Origin: Anaerolineales bacterium
Lineage (GTDB): Bacteria; Chloroflexota; Anaerolineae; Anaerolineales; UBA4823
Assembly (NCBI GenBank): GCA_003105035.1
Contig: PQAL01000003.1
Span: 62,001-126,000 of the forward strand
DNA length: 64,000 bases
Direction: 5' to 3'
Shown here: in pieces, positions 8,124 to 17,303 of the stretch
Position numbering within the stretch: position 1 is the first letter of the stretch
Layout: each line of letters opens with the position of its first letter
Position numbers and translations under genes: made by a program
The notes under the pieces: generated by a model
The model's input: only the letters and a program-made list of their open reading frames with translations
Databases searched by the model: none
Told to the model about the DNA's origin: nothing

Positions 8124-9134
8124 ATGAACAGCCATCCATCGTTCATCAAGAAATTGTTCGCCGGCTTTGGAAGGTTTGCCGTCAATTACACCCCATTATT
8201 GATCTTATTGTTGGCTGTAGTGATTTTTTCCTTTATCGCGCCAAATTTCCTTACCGTCGGTAATTTCAGGTTAATGCTGCGGCAAATGTCTTTCGTGACC
8301 ATCACCGCAGTTGGCTTAATGTTTGTGATGGTTGGGGGAGGGATCGATCTTTCCGTTGGCTCCCAGATCATCCTTACCAATATTGTCCTTTCGCTCATGA
8401 TATCAAGCACATATGGCTACTCGATCAACCCCTTGATCGCAATTCCGGTTTGCATTGCCCTGGCAACCCTATTAGGGACCGCAAATGGGATTCTAAGCAA
8501 CATCCTTAAAGTCCACCCACTGATCATCACCTTAGGCACAGCTTTCATTTACAAAGGGCTGGGTTACATTATTGCTGGCGGGCGTAATATCGATGGATTG
8601 CCCGACTCATTCCGTATTTATGGGCAGGGTTACGTAGGCCCAGTTCCGGTTCCGATCATCATTATGATCTTTGTTGCAATCATTGGCGCCTATTTTTTAC
8701 ACAACACGAATTTTGGAAGCCGGGTTTATGCGATGGGAGGTAACCAGGAAGCCGCTCGCCTGGTTGGGATAAATATCAAGCAGAAAAAAGTTATTGTGTT
8801 TGCGATTTGCGGTTTTGCCGCTGGGATTACTGCTGTGGTCTTGCTTTCGAGGGTTTTCAATGGGCAGGTGACTACTGGTTCAGGTATCGAGTTTGATGCC
8901 TTAACTGCAGCACTCCTGGGTGGCGTCAGCTTTACAGGTGGAGAAGGGACAATTTTAGGGCTTATCACCGGGGTCATGATCATCGCTGTGCTGAATAATG
9001 GCATGCAGCTTTTCGGTCTCCAGGATTTCTATCAAAACCTAATCAAAGGCGCATTATTGCTGGCTGCCGTCGGTTTTGATGAATACCAGAAAAGCAGGCG
9101 GGCGAAGGAGATTATCGTAAACGCTACAGCATAA
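8124..9134 (+). CDS. ribose/xylose-type ABC transporter permease, copy 1
   Basis: A 336-residue RbsC-family permease with about 8-10 hydrophobic segments. Diagnostic stretches are FVMVGGGIDLSVGS (residues ~69-82), the coupling helix YAMGGNQEAARLVGI, and the C-terminal LGGVSFTGGEGT. An AAAGGAG lies 16 bases before the ATG, which is somewhat far. It is paralogous to the permease at 13763. It is the last + strand gene of the first transporter module and converges on the LysR gene 68 bases away. Confidence 0.93.
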   Translation: MNSHPSFIKKLFAGFGRFAVNYTPLLILLLAVVIFSFIAPNFLTVGNFRLMLRQMSFVTITAVGLMFVMVGGGIDLSVGSQIILTNIVLSLMISSTYGYSINPLIAIPVCIALATLLGTANGILSNILKVHPLIITLGTAFIYKGLGYIIAGGRNIDGLPDSFRIYGQGYVGPVPVPIIIMIFVAIIGAYFLHNTNFGSRVYAMGGNQEAARLVGINIKQKKVIVFAICGFAAGITAVVLLSRVFNGQVTTGSGIEFDALTAALLGGVSFTGGEGTILGLITGVMIIAVLNNGMQLFGLQDFYQNLIKGALLLAAVGFDEYQKSRRAKEIIVNATA

Positions 9135-9201
9135 AAACAATACGCGCTTCCTACCACTCATACAAAGTAAGAGGCACCTCGGTCTATAGTTTAAATTCAC
9201 T

Positions 9202-10113
9202 TCATATTAATTCCGAAATATTCTTAGACTTTCTATTTTCTGTCACTTGCTTCATAAAGTCTAGAAAAATCATCGCTGATTTTGGAAATTGCCTGTTTTT
9301 TAGGTGCACGAGGACAATATTGCAGGCGATATCTTCCTCCAAGGGGATAGCAAGAACTCCGGGATGGTGGTAGTATTCGAAAATTTTCACTGGCATCAGG
9401 GCAAGCCCAATATTTGTTTCTACCAGGCTGAGCACGCTAACTTTGCGATGGCTCGAGTAGAAAATTGTTGGTTCAAACCCTGCCTTCCCGCATTCCTCCA
9501 TGATCAATTTGTGTAATTCTGTTACCCGGTCAAAGACGATGAAATTATCATTGACCAGTTCTTTTATGGATATGGTTGAGCGGTTTGCATACCGGTTGTT
9601 TTTTGAAACTGCCACCAGAAGATGGTCTTTGCAAATTTCCAGACTTTCAAATAACTCATTATCTAGATAATTATGACGTGTAAATGCAAGATCATAGCGT
9701 CGCTCCACCAGGGCTGGAATAATATTCAGCCCATCAATCTCCTCGAGGCTGAAGCGGATGTATGGATTCGCGTCACTGAATTGGGCAATCGAGGTGGCGA
9801 TTCCATATTGAGGCAATATGGGAATGGCGGCGATAGAGAAAGTATCCACTGCTGATTTGTAACCATCCAATTCAACCAGCATGGCATTATTGTCGGCATT
9901 TAGCTTTCGCGCATGCCTTAGGAAGGCTTCTCCAGCTTCTGTAAGCGATACTCTTCGTTTACTGCGATTGAATAGAGTGACCGCTAATTCCTTTTCAAGG
10001 GCGATGATCATTTTTGAAAGTGAGGATTGGGAAATGAAATGTTCATCCGCCGCTGCTGAAAAACTGCCGGTGTCTACAATGGATAGAAAATACTGAATTT
10101 GACGGATTTCCAT
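9202..10113 (-). CDS. LysR-family transcriptional regulator
   Basis: A 303-residue regulator. The N-terminal winged helix reads MEIRQIQYFLSIVDTGSFSA and includes HFISQSSLSKMI and LEKELAVTLFNRSKR, as in LysR proteins. The rest is the periplasmic-binding-like effector domain. It is divergent from the hydrolase at 10217 with a 103-base shared control region holding a candidate promoter and a dyad, so the hydrolase and perhaps the flanking transporters are the likely targets (inference). Confidence 0.93.
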   Translation of the reverse strand: MEIRQIQYFLSIVDTGSFSAAADEHFISQSSLSKMIIALEKELAVTLFNRSKRRVSLTEAGEAFLRHARKLNADNNAMLVELDGYKSAVDTFSIAAIPILPQYGIATSIAQFSDANPYIRFSLEEIDGLNIIPALVERRYDLAFTRHNYLDNELFESLEICKDHLLVAVSKNNRYANRSTISIKELVNDNFIVFDRVTELHKLIMEECGKAGFEPTIFYSSHRKVSVLSLVETNIGLALMPVKIFEYYHHPGVLAIPLEEDIACNIVLVHLKNRQFPKSAMIFLDFMKQVTENRKSKNISELI

Positions 10114-10166
10114 CGATCAGGCTCGAGACCTATTCCATTTATGAATAGATTGTAACATAGAATGAA

Positions 10167-10196
10167 TTGATGTTTCATACTATGCAAGCGTATGAT
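10167..10196 (+). promoter_or_regulatory. sigma70-like promoter overlapped by a dyad, upstream of hydrolase copy 1
   Basis: TTGATG (10167-10172) and TATGAT (10191-10196) are 18 bases apart. The spacer and -10 are overlapped by the inverted repeat CATAC-N9-GTATG (10176-10194), a plausible LysR operator. Transcription would start about 14 bases before the ATG at 10217, leaving a very short leader that still contains AGGAAAG. Confidence 0.5.
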
Positions 10197-10216
10197 ATAG
10201 CTATAGGAAAGAATTC

Positions 10217-11101
10217 ATGACAATAAAAGATGAGGCTTGGATCCCCTTCCCACGTGCGGATGTCTCACATATCATCCGAAAGTGGCTGGACGTGGCGTAT
10301 GCCAACATTTCTCCGTCTCAAATGCTGGATATTTACTTGCCAGATGACGGCGAGGGGCCCTTTCCTGTCATATTGTTCATTCACGGTGGAGGATTTGCTC
10401 TCGGAGATAAAACCGATTACCCTGTTTCAACTTTCTTGAAAGGGCTACATCGCGGTTTTGCTGTGGTTAGTGTGAATTACCGATTAAGCGGTGAAGCTAT
10501 ATTTCCTGCTGGGTTGCAGGATATTAAATCGGCGATCCGCTGGCTGAGGGCGAACAGTACCGTATATCATCTGGATGGAAATCGTATTGCCGCGTGTGGC
10601 GGCTCATCAGGTGGAAATTATGCTGCAATGGTGTGCTTAACCGCCAATGTTCCGACTTTCGATGATCTCAGCCTGGGTAATCCAGAATTCCCGTGCAGTG
10701 TCCAGGCAGCAGTGGACTGGTTTGGGCCGACAGATTTTCTAAAAATCGATGAACAACTTTCTGAAAGCGGTTTTGGTCCAGCAAACCATGGCGAAGCCGA
10801 TTCTCCTGAATCCATGTATCTGGGAGCTAGGCTTTCGGATGTGCCGCTAAAAGTTGAGCTGGCCAATCCAATGACATTCATACATAAGCACATGCCCCCC
10901 TTACTGATCCAACACGGAAGATTGGATACGTTGGTTCCAGTACAGCAGTCCATAATTTTTGCCGAAAAATTAGCCAAGTATGTCAGTCATGATCGCTATG
11001 AGTTTGATATTCTTGAAGGGGCTGGGCATGGCGATCCGTTGTTTGATTCAGATGAAAATATGCGGCGTGTGTTTTCATTTCTTGACAGGTACCTGAAATA
11101 A
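10217..11101 (+). CDS. alpha/beta-hydrolase, esterase/lipase (HSL/Aes-like), copy 1
   Basis: A 294-residue cytoplasmic esterase-like protein. The oxyanion-hole motif HGGGF is at residues ~56-60. The nucleophile elbow is GGSSG (residues ~132-136). The acid residue is probably in RLDTLVP and the His in GAGHGDPLF. No signal peptide is visible, so it acts on imported material. The same hydrolase occurs at the end of the second transporter module (14786), implying that the transported compound is an ester or acylated sugar (inference). It could also be a formamidase- or lactonase-like enzyme. Confidence 0.88.
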   Translation: MTIKDEAWIPFPRADVSHIIRKWLDVAYANISPSQMLDIYLPDDGEGPFPVILFIHGGGFALGDKTDYPVSTFLKGLHRGFAVVSVNYRLSGEAIFPAGLQDIKSAIRWLRANSTVYHLDGNRIAACGGSSGGNYAAMVCLTANVPTFDDLSLGNPEFPCSVQAAVDWFGPTDFLKIDEQLSESGFGPANHGEADSPESMYLGARLSDVPLKVELANPMTFIHKHMPPLLIQHGRLDTLVPVQQSIIFAEKLAKYVSHDRYEFDILEGAGHGDPLFDSDENMRRVFSFLDRYLK

Positions 11102-11467
11102 ATGACTTATTAGCTTTACTTTAGGCAAATCTATGACGAATTCAGCCTGCTATCCATCCGCGATAATTATCCAGAAGAGTAAGTATAGGATGAGAGATAA
11201 AATACCTGGCAAACAAGAAGGCTGACAAAAAATATAAAGAACAGGCCTATGTAGGAGTGCGCTTGTTTGTCGGCTTAAATGCTGGCCGGGCTCAATCTCA
11301 TGCAATAAATATCGATGAAAATGAAACAGTAAATGATTTGAAAAGGAGGAGAATCAGCTAAATAAAGCAATTCCAATACCCCAAAAAGAATGAGTGAGGT
11401 TTTGTGTTTTTTCTAAATCCATATTGATCGATACTAGTTTGTCTGGTTCCTTAAAGGAGAGGATAAG
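11102..11467. other. intergenic region, no gene seen
   Basis: This 366-base stretch has no convincing coding frame. It holds an 8-base inverted repeat (about 11210-11217 with 11261-11268) and two purine-rich AAGGAG-type runs. The first (near 11342) has no gene after it; the second (near 11452) serves the binding-protein gene at 11468. Confidence 0.5.
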
Positions 11468-12691
11468 ATGAAAAAACAAGTATTTATAATTGCTTCGGCT
11501 CTACTGATCATTGGCGTGCTGGTAACTGCCTGCCAATCTCAAGCTACACCTACTACAGTCGTCACACCAGAAGTTGTGGCGCCTGCCCCCACCGATACGG
11601 AGGCCGCGGCTTCGGTCCCTGTCGAGCCAGCCAAGAAACCTCTGCTAGTTGTCAGTCTGCCTGCCCTGGATAACCCACTCATGCTTGCCTTCCAGGATGC
11701 TTTCACGAAAACTTTCGGGGACAAGTATGATGTCCAGGTATCTAGTGCTGATGGGAATGCAAACACCCAGGCTACCCAAATTGAGAACTATACTGCGATG
11801 AAACCGGCTTACATGTTTGTAATGGCGGTGGAACCGACCAGCCTGGTACCCAAGCTGACTGCGGCGCGTGATGCTGGTGTAAAGGTCCTATTCGCTGGAG
11901 GTGATCCTGGCGATGAGAATGCCTATGATTCAGTGATGAAGATGAACCAATTTCTATCGGGTGAGTACGCAGCATTGATGGCTAAACAATGGGTAGACAC
12001 AACCTATCCTGATGCTGCTCCGGGCTCGATTGAGACTGCCATCTTCGAATCAACCCTCAATCCTGAAGCGGTTGCTCGCTCGCAAGGATTGAAGATGATC
12101 AGCGAACCTTACTTAAAAAATGAGAATGGTGAGTATATCGATGCTACTGGGGCAGTGGTTGATGAAGCAAATAAAGTTGAGAATCCAGCCTACAGCCCTG
12201 CTGTTAAAGTTGTACAAACTGTACAAGCTGAAATGTTCCAGGCTGGTCAAACAGCCATGCAGAATATCCTCACCACCAATCCGAATGTGAAGCTGGTCTT
12301 GGCTTATGCGGGAGATGGTGGTATGGGTGCCTCGCAGGCTATCATGGATGAGTATGCCAAGGGTCCAGGTACCTCAGTTATCGATGATCTAAATAAAGTC
12401 GGTATCTTCAGTGTAGGGATGATCGGAGCGGAAGGCCCTGCAGTGGCTGACTCCTCAACTGGTAAAGGCGTGTTCCGTGGAACTATTCGGTTTGGAGGGG
12501 ATCTGATCGGCAGAACTATGGAATATGCCGGTAAAATGCTCAATGGTGAAGATTATCCCAAGATTGTATGGGATGCGCTCGATATGGTCACAGCCCAAAA
12601 TGGCCAGTTAATGTACGTGCCGGTCGAGAGTGCCACAGTGCTTACAGCCCCGACTACTGAACCTCAACCTCTAGTTCTTCCAGGACCATAA
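11468..12691 (+). CDS. ribose-type ABC substrate-binding lipoprotein, copy 2
   Basis: A 407-residue lipoprotein of the Peripla_BP_4/RbsB type. The lipobox VTAC gives Cys22, followed by a Thr/Pro/Ala-rich linker to about residue 55. The fold begins KKPLLVVSLPALDNPLML. Motifs such as ADGNANTQATQIENY and MAVEPTSLVPKL match the N-terminal half of the fused protein at 4914, so the two are paralogues. About 25 residues around 215-240 (ENGEYIDATGAVVDEANKVE region) are an insertion relative to copy 1. A strong AAAGGAGAGG site precedes the ATG. Confidence 0.92.
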   Translation: MKKQVFIIASALLIIGVLVTACQSQATPTTVVTPEVVAPAPTDTEAAASVPVEPAKKPLLVVSLPALDNPLMLAFQDAFTKTFGDKYDVQVSSADGNANTQATQIENYTAMKPAYMFVMAVEPTSLVPKLTAARDAGVKVLFAGGDPGDENAYDSVMKMNQFLSGEYAALMAKQWVDTTYPDAAPGSIETAIFESTLNPEAVARSQGLKMISEPYLKNENGEYIDATGAVVDEANKVENPAYSPAVKVVQTVQAEMFQAGQTAMQNILTTNPNVKLVLAYAGDGGMGASQAIMDEYAKGPGTSVIDDLNKVGIFSVGMIGAEGPAVADSSTGKGVFRGTIRFGGDLIGRTMEYAGKMLNGEDYPKIVWDALDMVTAQNGQLMYVPVESATVLTAPTTEPQPLVLPGP

Positions 12692-12776
12692 ACTAGATCT
12701 GATTAGTTCCACTAAAAGCTTGATTAATAGCCATAAATTGATGACTACTCACGTGATAAAACCCTAAATTTTCAAT

Positions 12777-12814
12777 GGGCTGGAGAACAGAAGGAAATTT
12801 AGTTTCTCCAGCCC
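12777..12814 (+). terminator. strong hairpin between binding-protein gene and ATPase gene, copy 2
   Basis: GGGCTGGAGAA at 12777 pairs with TTCTCCAGCCC ending at 12814, about 11 base pairs with a loop of ~16. There is no long T run. It occupies the same place as the 7115-7159 hairpin of module 1, although the sequence differs. It may lower read-through or protect the binding-protein mRNA. Confidence 0.6.
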
Positions 12815-12932
12815 TCTGATTGTTAATATCGGAAAAATTCATTCTTGTTTTATTAAAAGACATGGCGAAATCTCTGTGGGCGAAAATCGTCTGAATGGCA
12901 GCATGATTCAGAACGATGGTTAGTGAGGGTTT

Positions 12933-13721
12933 ATGACATCGGAATATATTGTTGAGATGAAGGATATTTGTAAGAGCTTCGGCGGGGTTCAGGCGCTGAG
13001 CAATGTAAACCTAGAGCTAAAACATGGTGAGATCATGGGTTTGGTTGGTGATAACGGCGCCGGGAAATCTACCTTGATGAAAATTTTATCCGGTGCCTAT
13101 CTGGCAGATCAAGGGGAGATCATCATCAACGGGATAAAAGTGCACATTCACACTCCTCAAGATGCCTTCAACTTGGGGATCGGTATGATTTACCAGGATT
13201 TGGCCTTATTTAATAATCTGGATGTGGCAAGGAATATTTTTGTCGGTAGGGAGTTGACCCGCGGACCATTCAATTTTTTTGTGGATAAGAAAAGTATGTA
13301 TCAACGTGCAGAAGAGGTGATCCGCGACTTGCGTGTTGACATCAAATCGCCCAGGATGAACGTGGCCCGAATGTCAGGTGGCCAGCGGCAGATGGTAGCC
13401 TGCGCCCGGGCAATCGCCTTCGAATCCAAAGTTTTAATTATGGATGAGCCAACAGCAGCATTAGGAGTGACAGAAGCCAATAAACTACTCGGTTTGATTC
13501 GGAATCTAAAAGAAATCGGCCTTTCGATCCTTCTCATCACCCAGCGAATTCCTGACATCCTGGCAATCGCTGACCGGGTATTTGTGTTGAAAGGTGGTCA
13601 GCGACAGGATATATTGGAAGTCAATAAGTGTTGCCTTGACGACATCGTGACCATGATTATCAAAGGTAAGGACGGCAATGTGACTCAGCCTCCTGAAGTA
13701 GTATATCAATCTTTCGGATGA
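12933..13721 (+). CDS. ribose/xylose-type ABC transporter half ATPase, copy 2
   Basis: A 262-residue paralogue of the ATPase at 7260, nearly colinear and very similar in protein and DNA. Walker A GDNGAGKST, Q-loop MIYQDLALFNNL, signature MSGGQRQM and Walker B LIMDEPTAALG are intact. As in copy 1, the switch His is replaced by Gln (LLITQRIPD). It has one nucleotide-binding domain only. The start is preceded by GTGAGGG. The permease follows after 41 bases. Confidence 0.92.
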   Translation: MTSEYIVEMKDICKSFGGVQALSNVNLELKHGEIMGLVGDNGAGKSTLMKILSGAYLADQGEIIINGIKVHIHTPQDAFNLGIGMIYQDLALFNNLDVARNIFVGRELTRGPFNFFVDKKSMYQRAEEVIRDLRVDIKSPRMNVARMSGGQRQMVACARAIAFESKVLIMDEPTAALGVTEANKLLGLIRNLKEIGLSILLITQRIPDILAIADRVFVLKGGQRQDILEVNKCCLDDIVTMIIKGKDGNVTQPPEVVYQSFG

Positions 13722-13762
13722 CTCACGGTGTTCATCCATCAATAGGTAGCGAGGTTGAGTAA

Positions 13763-14764
13763 ATGTATCCCAACAAAAAAGCCATATCTGCTGAGAAAAA
13801 AACTCCTGGGTTTGATGTGAGCAGCTTGAAAAAATATACGGTCACATTCGTCCTTTTTGCCCTTATTATCCTCTTTTCATTCACCAGCCCATATTTTCTC
13901 ACCGTACGTAATCTGTCCAATATCCTTATCCAGAATACATACTTTATCATCGTGGCGATTGGATTGTCATTCGTGATGATCGGGGGTGGGATCGACTTGT
14001 CGGTAGGTTACCAGATGTCTCTGGTGGGTGTCGTCACTGCCATGTTAATGATGGTTTATCACTTGCCTGCCTGGCTGGCAGTCCTGATCGGTCTTTTATT
14101 GGGCACTACCTTGGGCATGATTAATGGATTAATTGTCACCAGCATCAGGATCTTCCCCTTGATTGCTACCCTGGCAACTGCTACAGTTTTTCAGGGTATT
14201 TCTTATATTATCTCGAAAGCGAATACTTTTCGAGGATATCCCGATCAATTCCTATTCCTGACCAAAGGAAAAGTTGTTGGAATACCATTCGATATCCTCC
14301 TTACCGTCGTGATTGCTCTATTGGCAAGCATCGTGTACACGAATACGGTTTTTGGTTTCCGTTTATTGGCGTTAGGCGGGAACGAAGAAGCCTCACGGCT
14401 GGCAGGCATTAATACGCGCAAGATGAAAATTCTCATCTACACGTTATGCGGCTTTTTTACCGCAATTGCTACCATGGTAATGATCTCAAAGTCAAATACC
14501 ACCAACTCTTCATTTGGGCCTGGCACGGAGTTCATTGCTCTAACAGCTGCAATCGTAGGGGGTGTTAGTTTTATGGGTGGTGAAGGAAGCATCCAATCTC
14601 TCATCGCTGGGGTATTACTGCTAGCGGTCTTGGGCAATGGTATGCAGCTGGCGGGATGGGGCACATATGCTCAGTATATTGTCAGAGGAATGATCTTGTT
14701 AGGTGCAGTGGCATTTGACCAATTCCAGAGAAACGCAAAAATGCTTATTCAAGTAAAAAAATAA
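13763..14764 (+). CDS. ribose/xylose-type ABC transporter permease, copy 2
   Basis: A 333-residue RbsC-family permease. FVMIGGGIDLSVGY (residues ~71-84), LALGGNEEASRLAGI and VGGVSFMGGEGS mark the family. It is a paralogue of the permease at 8124, with a longer charged N-terminus (PNKKAISAEKKTPGF). It forms module 2 with the preceding binding protein and ATPase; the hydrolase starts about 20 bases downstream. Confidence 0.93.
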   Translation: MYPNKKAISAEKKTPGFDVSSLKKYTVTFVLFALIILFSFTSPYFLTVRNLSNILIQNTYFIIVAIGLSFVMIGGGIDLSVGYQMSLVGVVTAMLMMVYHLPAWLAVLIGLLLGTTLGMINGLIVTSIRIFPLIATLATATVFQGISYIISKANTFRGYPDQFLFLTKGKVVGIPFDILLTVVIALLASIVYTNTVFGFRLLALGGNEEASRLAGINTRKMKILIYTLCGFFTAIATMVMISKSNTTNSSFGPGTEFIALTAAIVGGVSFMGGEGSIQSLIAGVLLLAVLGNGMQLAGWGTYAQYIVRGMILLGAVAFDQFQRNAKMLIQVKK

Positions 14765-14785
14765 GCTTTGCAGAAAGTCGGAAAC

Positions 14786-15703
14786 ATGGAGAAAATGGAT
14801 TTCATAAAAAACCATGACCATATTGCCGGAGAGCTCTTGAGGATTCCGCCAGCTGATATCTCGCATATCAGAAGAAAATGGCTGGATCAAGCGTATGCCC
14901 AAATTTCAAGTGCTCAAAAACTTGATATCTATTTACCCGATGAAGGAGACGGACCATTCCCGATCATTATGCATATTCATGGGGGTGGTTTTGAAATGGG
15001 AGATAAGCGCGACATGCCGGTCGCGGCGTATCTGCGTGGGTTAACTCAAGGTTATGCCGTGGCCAGTGTTAACTACCGGCTGAGTGGTGAAGCGATATTT
15101 CCCGCAGGGCTGCAAGATCTTAAGGCTGCTATCCGCTGGTTGAGAGCTAACCAATCAAAATACCTACTTGATGGCAGCAGGATTGCAGCCTGTGGTGGCT
15201 CAGCCGGAGGGAATTATGCTGCAATGCTATGCCTTACAGCAAAAAACACCGAGCTTGAAGATCTGAGTCTCGGCAACCCGACTTTCTCGTGCGATGTCCA
15301 GGCTGCTGTTGATATGTTCGGCCCGACTGACTTTTTAAAGATGGACCAGCAGCTTACCGAAAGTAAATTAGGTGTACCGGATCACAGCCAAGCCAATTCG
15401 CCAGAATCGAAATATTTAGGAGCGAAAATCACCGAGATACCATCTCAGGTCCGGCTTGCCAATCCGATGACTTATATCCACAAGGATATGCCCCCTATCC
15501 TGATACAGCACGGCCGTGAGGATCACCTGGTTCCTGTACAGCAGTCAGTTATTTTTGTTGAAAAACTAAAGAAATATGTTCCAACGGATCGATTTGAGTT
15601 TGATATTTTAGAGAAAGCTGACCATGGTGACCCTCTATTTGAAACTGAGGAAAACATGAAGAGGGTATTTTCTTTTTTGGACAAACACTTGAAACCGATA
15701 TAG
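14786..15703 (+). CDS. alpha/beta-hydrolase, esterase/lipase (HSL/Aes-like), copy 2
   Basis: A 305-residue paralogue of the hydrolase at 10217, closely similar throughout. HGGGF is the oxyanion motif, GGSAG the nucleophile elbow, and the acid and His are likely in REDHLVP and KADHGDPLF. I chose the ATG at 14786; a TTG at 14768 and an ATG at 14795 are alternatives, and no strong ribosome-binding site decides. It closes the second transporter module and is probably co-transcribed with it. Confidence 0.88.
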   Translation: MEKMDFIKNHDHIAGELLRIPPADISHIRRKWLDQAYAQISSAQKLDIYLPDEGDGPFPIIMHIHGGGFEMGDKRDMPVAAYLRGLTQGYAVASVNYRLSGEAIFPAGLQDLKAAIRWLRANQSKYLLDGSRIAACGGSAGGNYAAMLCLTAKNTELEDLSLGNPTFSCDVQAAVDMFGPTDFLKMDQQLTESKLGVPDHSQANSPESKYLGAKITEIPSQVRLANPMTYIHKDMPPILIQHGREDHLVPVQQSVIFVEKLKKYVPTDRFEFDILEKADHGDPLFETEENMKRVFSFLDKHLKPI

Positions 15704-15780
15704 TGATTCGATATGGTTTAGGATCGATGGAATTACTTTAGATCAGTATCATCCTACTTCGAAATTTCTCACTTAAATGC

Positions 15781-15814
15781 AGAATCTCTTTCTCGATTTT
15801 GAGAAAGAGATTCT
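15781..15814. terminator. bidirectional terminator between convergent genes
   Basis: A 14-base perfect stem (15781-15794 with 15801-15814) around the 6-base loop GATTTT lies between the hydrolase (+) and isocitrate dehydrogenase (-) stops. It has short T-rich sequence on the right and would serve both genes. Confidence 0.7.
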
Positions 15815-15830
15815 CTTTGACTTCTCAGGA

Positions 15831-17234
15831 TTAATCCATATGCTTAATTATCGCATCACCAAACTGGGAGCATGTTAGGAGCTTTCCATCTTCCATTAAT
15901 CTTTCAAAGTCATAAGTAACGGTTTTTGCCTTGATAGCACCTTCCATCCCCTTGATGATCAGATCAGCTGCTTCGGTCCATCCCATATAACGGAACATCA
16001 TCTCACCGGATAGAATGACGGAGCCCGGGTTGGCTTTATCCAAATCAGTATATTTAGGTGCAGTACCGTGCGTAGCTTCAAAGATAGCATGCCCGGTTAC
16101 ATAGTTTATATTGGCACCTGGAGCAATACCAATGCCCCCCACCATTGCTGCAATATAATCAGATATATAATCTCCGTTCAGGTTCATTGTAGCGATAACA
16201 TCAAAATCGGACGGATGGGTGTGTATGGAAGATATGGCCACATCAGCAAGGCGATCTTTGATGAGAAGTTTATGCTTCCACTGTCCATCTCCATGTGTGT
16301 TCCATAATTCCAAAGCATTCGCGACCTGATTCAAGACATCCGTTTTTTGGTCATCCGACATCAACGAGAAGCTGGAATAGATTAATTTTGCATTGTCTAC
16401 AACAGATAATTCTGGGTCATTTTCTTTGTTCCCAAGAATTTCTACTTCTTGTTCGGTAACAATTAGGTTGCGGAACTCGCGCTTGGCCAAAGCATAACCC
16501 CATTCTACAAAGGCACCTTCAGTATATGGCATGATATTACCTTTGTGAATTAAGGTTACACTCCTGTGGTTATTATCGAGCGCCCACTGAATCGCGGCTC
16601 GAACAAGTCGTTCAGTGCCTTCAATGGAAATGGGTTTAATGCTCAATCCTGAAGTTTCAGGAAAACGAATCGCCTTATATTCAGTATTGAAGGTTTTCTT
16701 AAACAATTCCATGAATTTTTTATGGTCTTCAATACCATATTGAAATTCAATCCCAGTATAAATGTCTTCGGTATTTTCACGAAATATTACAACATCAACA
16801 TCTTCCGGTCGTTTCATCGGAGTAGGGACTCCATCAAAGTATCGGACTGGACGAAGACAAACATATAAGTCGAGCAATTGCCGTAAAGCCACATTCAACG
16901 AGCGGATACCGCCACCGATAGGGGTAGTCAGTGGACCTTTGATTCCCACCAAAAATTCTCTGAATGCTTCAGTTGTCTCGTCAGGCAACCAGCTCTCAAA
17001 CATCTGATAGGATTTCTCCCCAGCATAAACTTCCATCCAGTGGATCTTGCGCCTTGCTCCATAGGCTTTCTCAACTGCAGCGTCAAACACTCTTACAGAT
17101 GCCCGCCAGATATCACGTCCTGTGCCGTCACCTTCGACAAATGGAATGATTGGGTTATCGGGAACATTTAATTTTCCATCTTTAATCGTAATTTTTGACC
17201 CATGTATTGGAACAATAACACTCTTGTATGCCAT
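15831..17234 (-). CDS. icd: NADP-dependent isocitrate dehydrogenase
   Basis: A TCA-cycle enzyme converting isocitrate to 2-oxoglutarate and CO2 with NADPH formation. The protein has 467 residues, longer than the ~416 of the E. coli enzyme. The substrate-binding loop [14 protein letters not shown], the segment [13 protein letters not shown] and the cofactor region HGTAPKY are conserved; the Lys-Tyr of APKY is the pair associated with NADP preference. It is a monocistronic unit with the IclR gene 70 bases upstream on the same strand. Confidence 0.95.
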   Translation of the reverse strand: MAYKSVIVPIHGSKITIKDGKLNVPDNPIIPFVEGDGTGRDIWRASVRVFDAAVEKAYGARRKIHWMEVYAGEKSYQMFESWLPDETTEAFREFLVGIKGPLTTPIGGGIRSLNVALRQLLDLYVCLRPVRYFDGVPTPMKRPEDVDVVIFRENTEDIYTGIEFQYGIEDHKKFMELFKKTFNTEYKAIRFPETSGLSIKPISIEGTERLVRAAIQWALDNNHRSVTLIHKGNIMPYTEGAFVEWGYALAKREFRNLIVTEQEVEILGNKENDPELSVVDNAKLIYSSFSLMSDDQKTDVLNQVANALELWNTHGDGQWKHKLLIKDRLADVAISSIHTHPSDFDVIATMNLNGDYISDYIAAMVGGIGIAPGANINYVTGHAIFEATHGTAPKYTDLDKANPGSVILSGEMMFRYMGWTEAADLIIKGMEGAIKAKTVTYDFERLMEDGKLLTCSQFGDAIIKHMD

Positions 17235-17303
17235 TCTAATTCTCCATTAGGAATAATAAAGACTTCATAAAAAGGATTATCGATTTTAACAAGAAGAAAA
17301 CGC

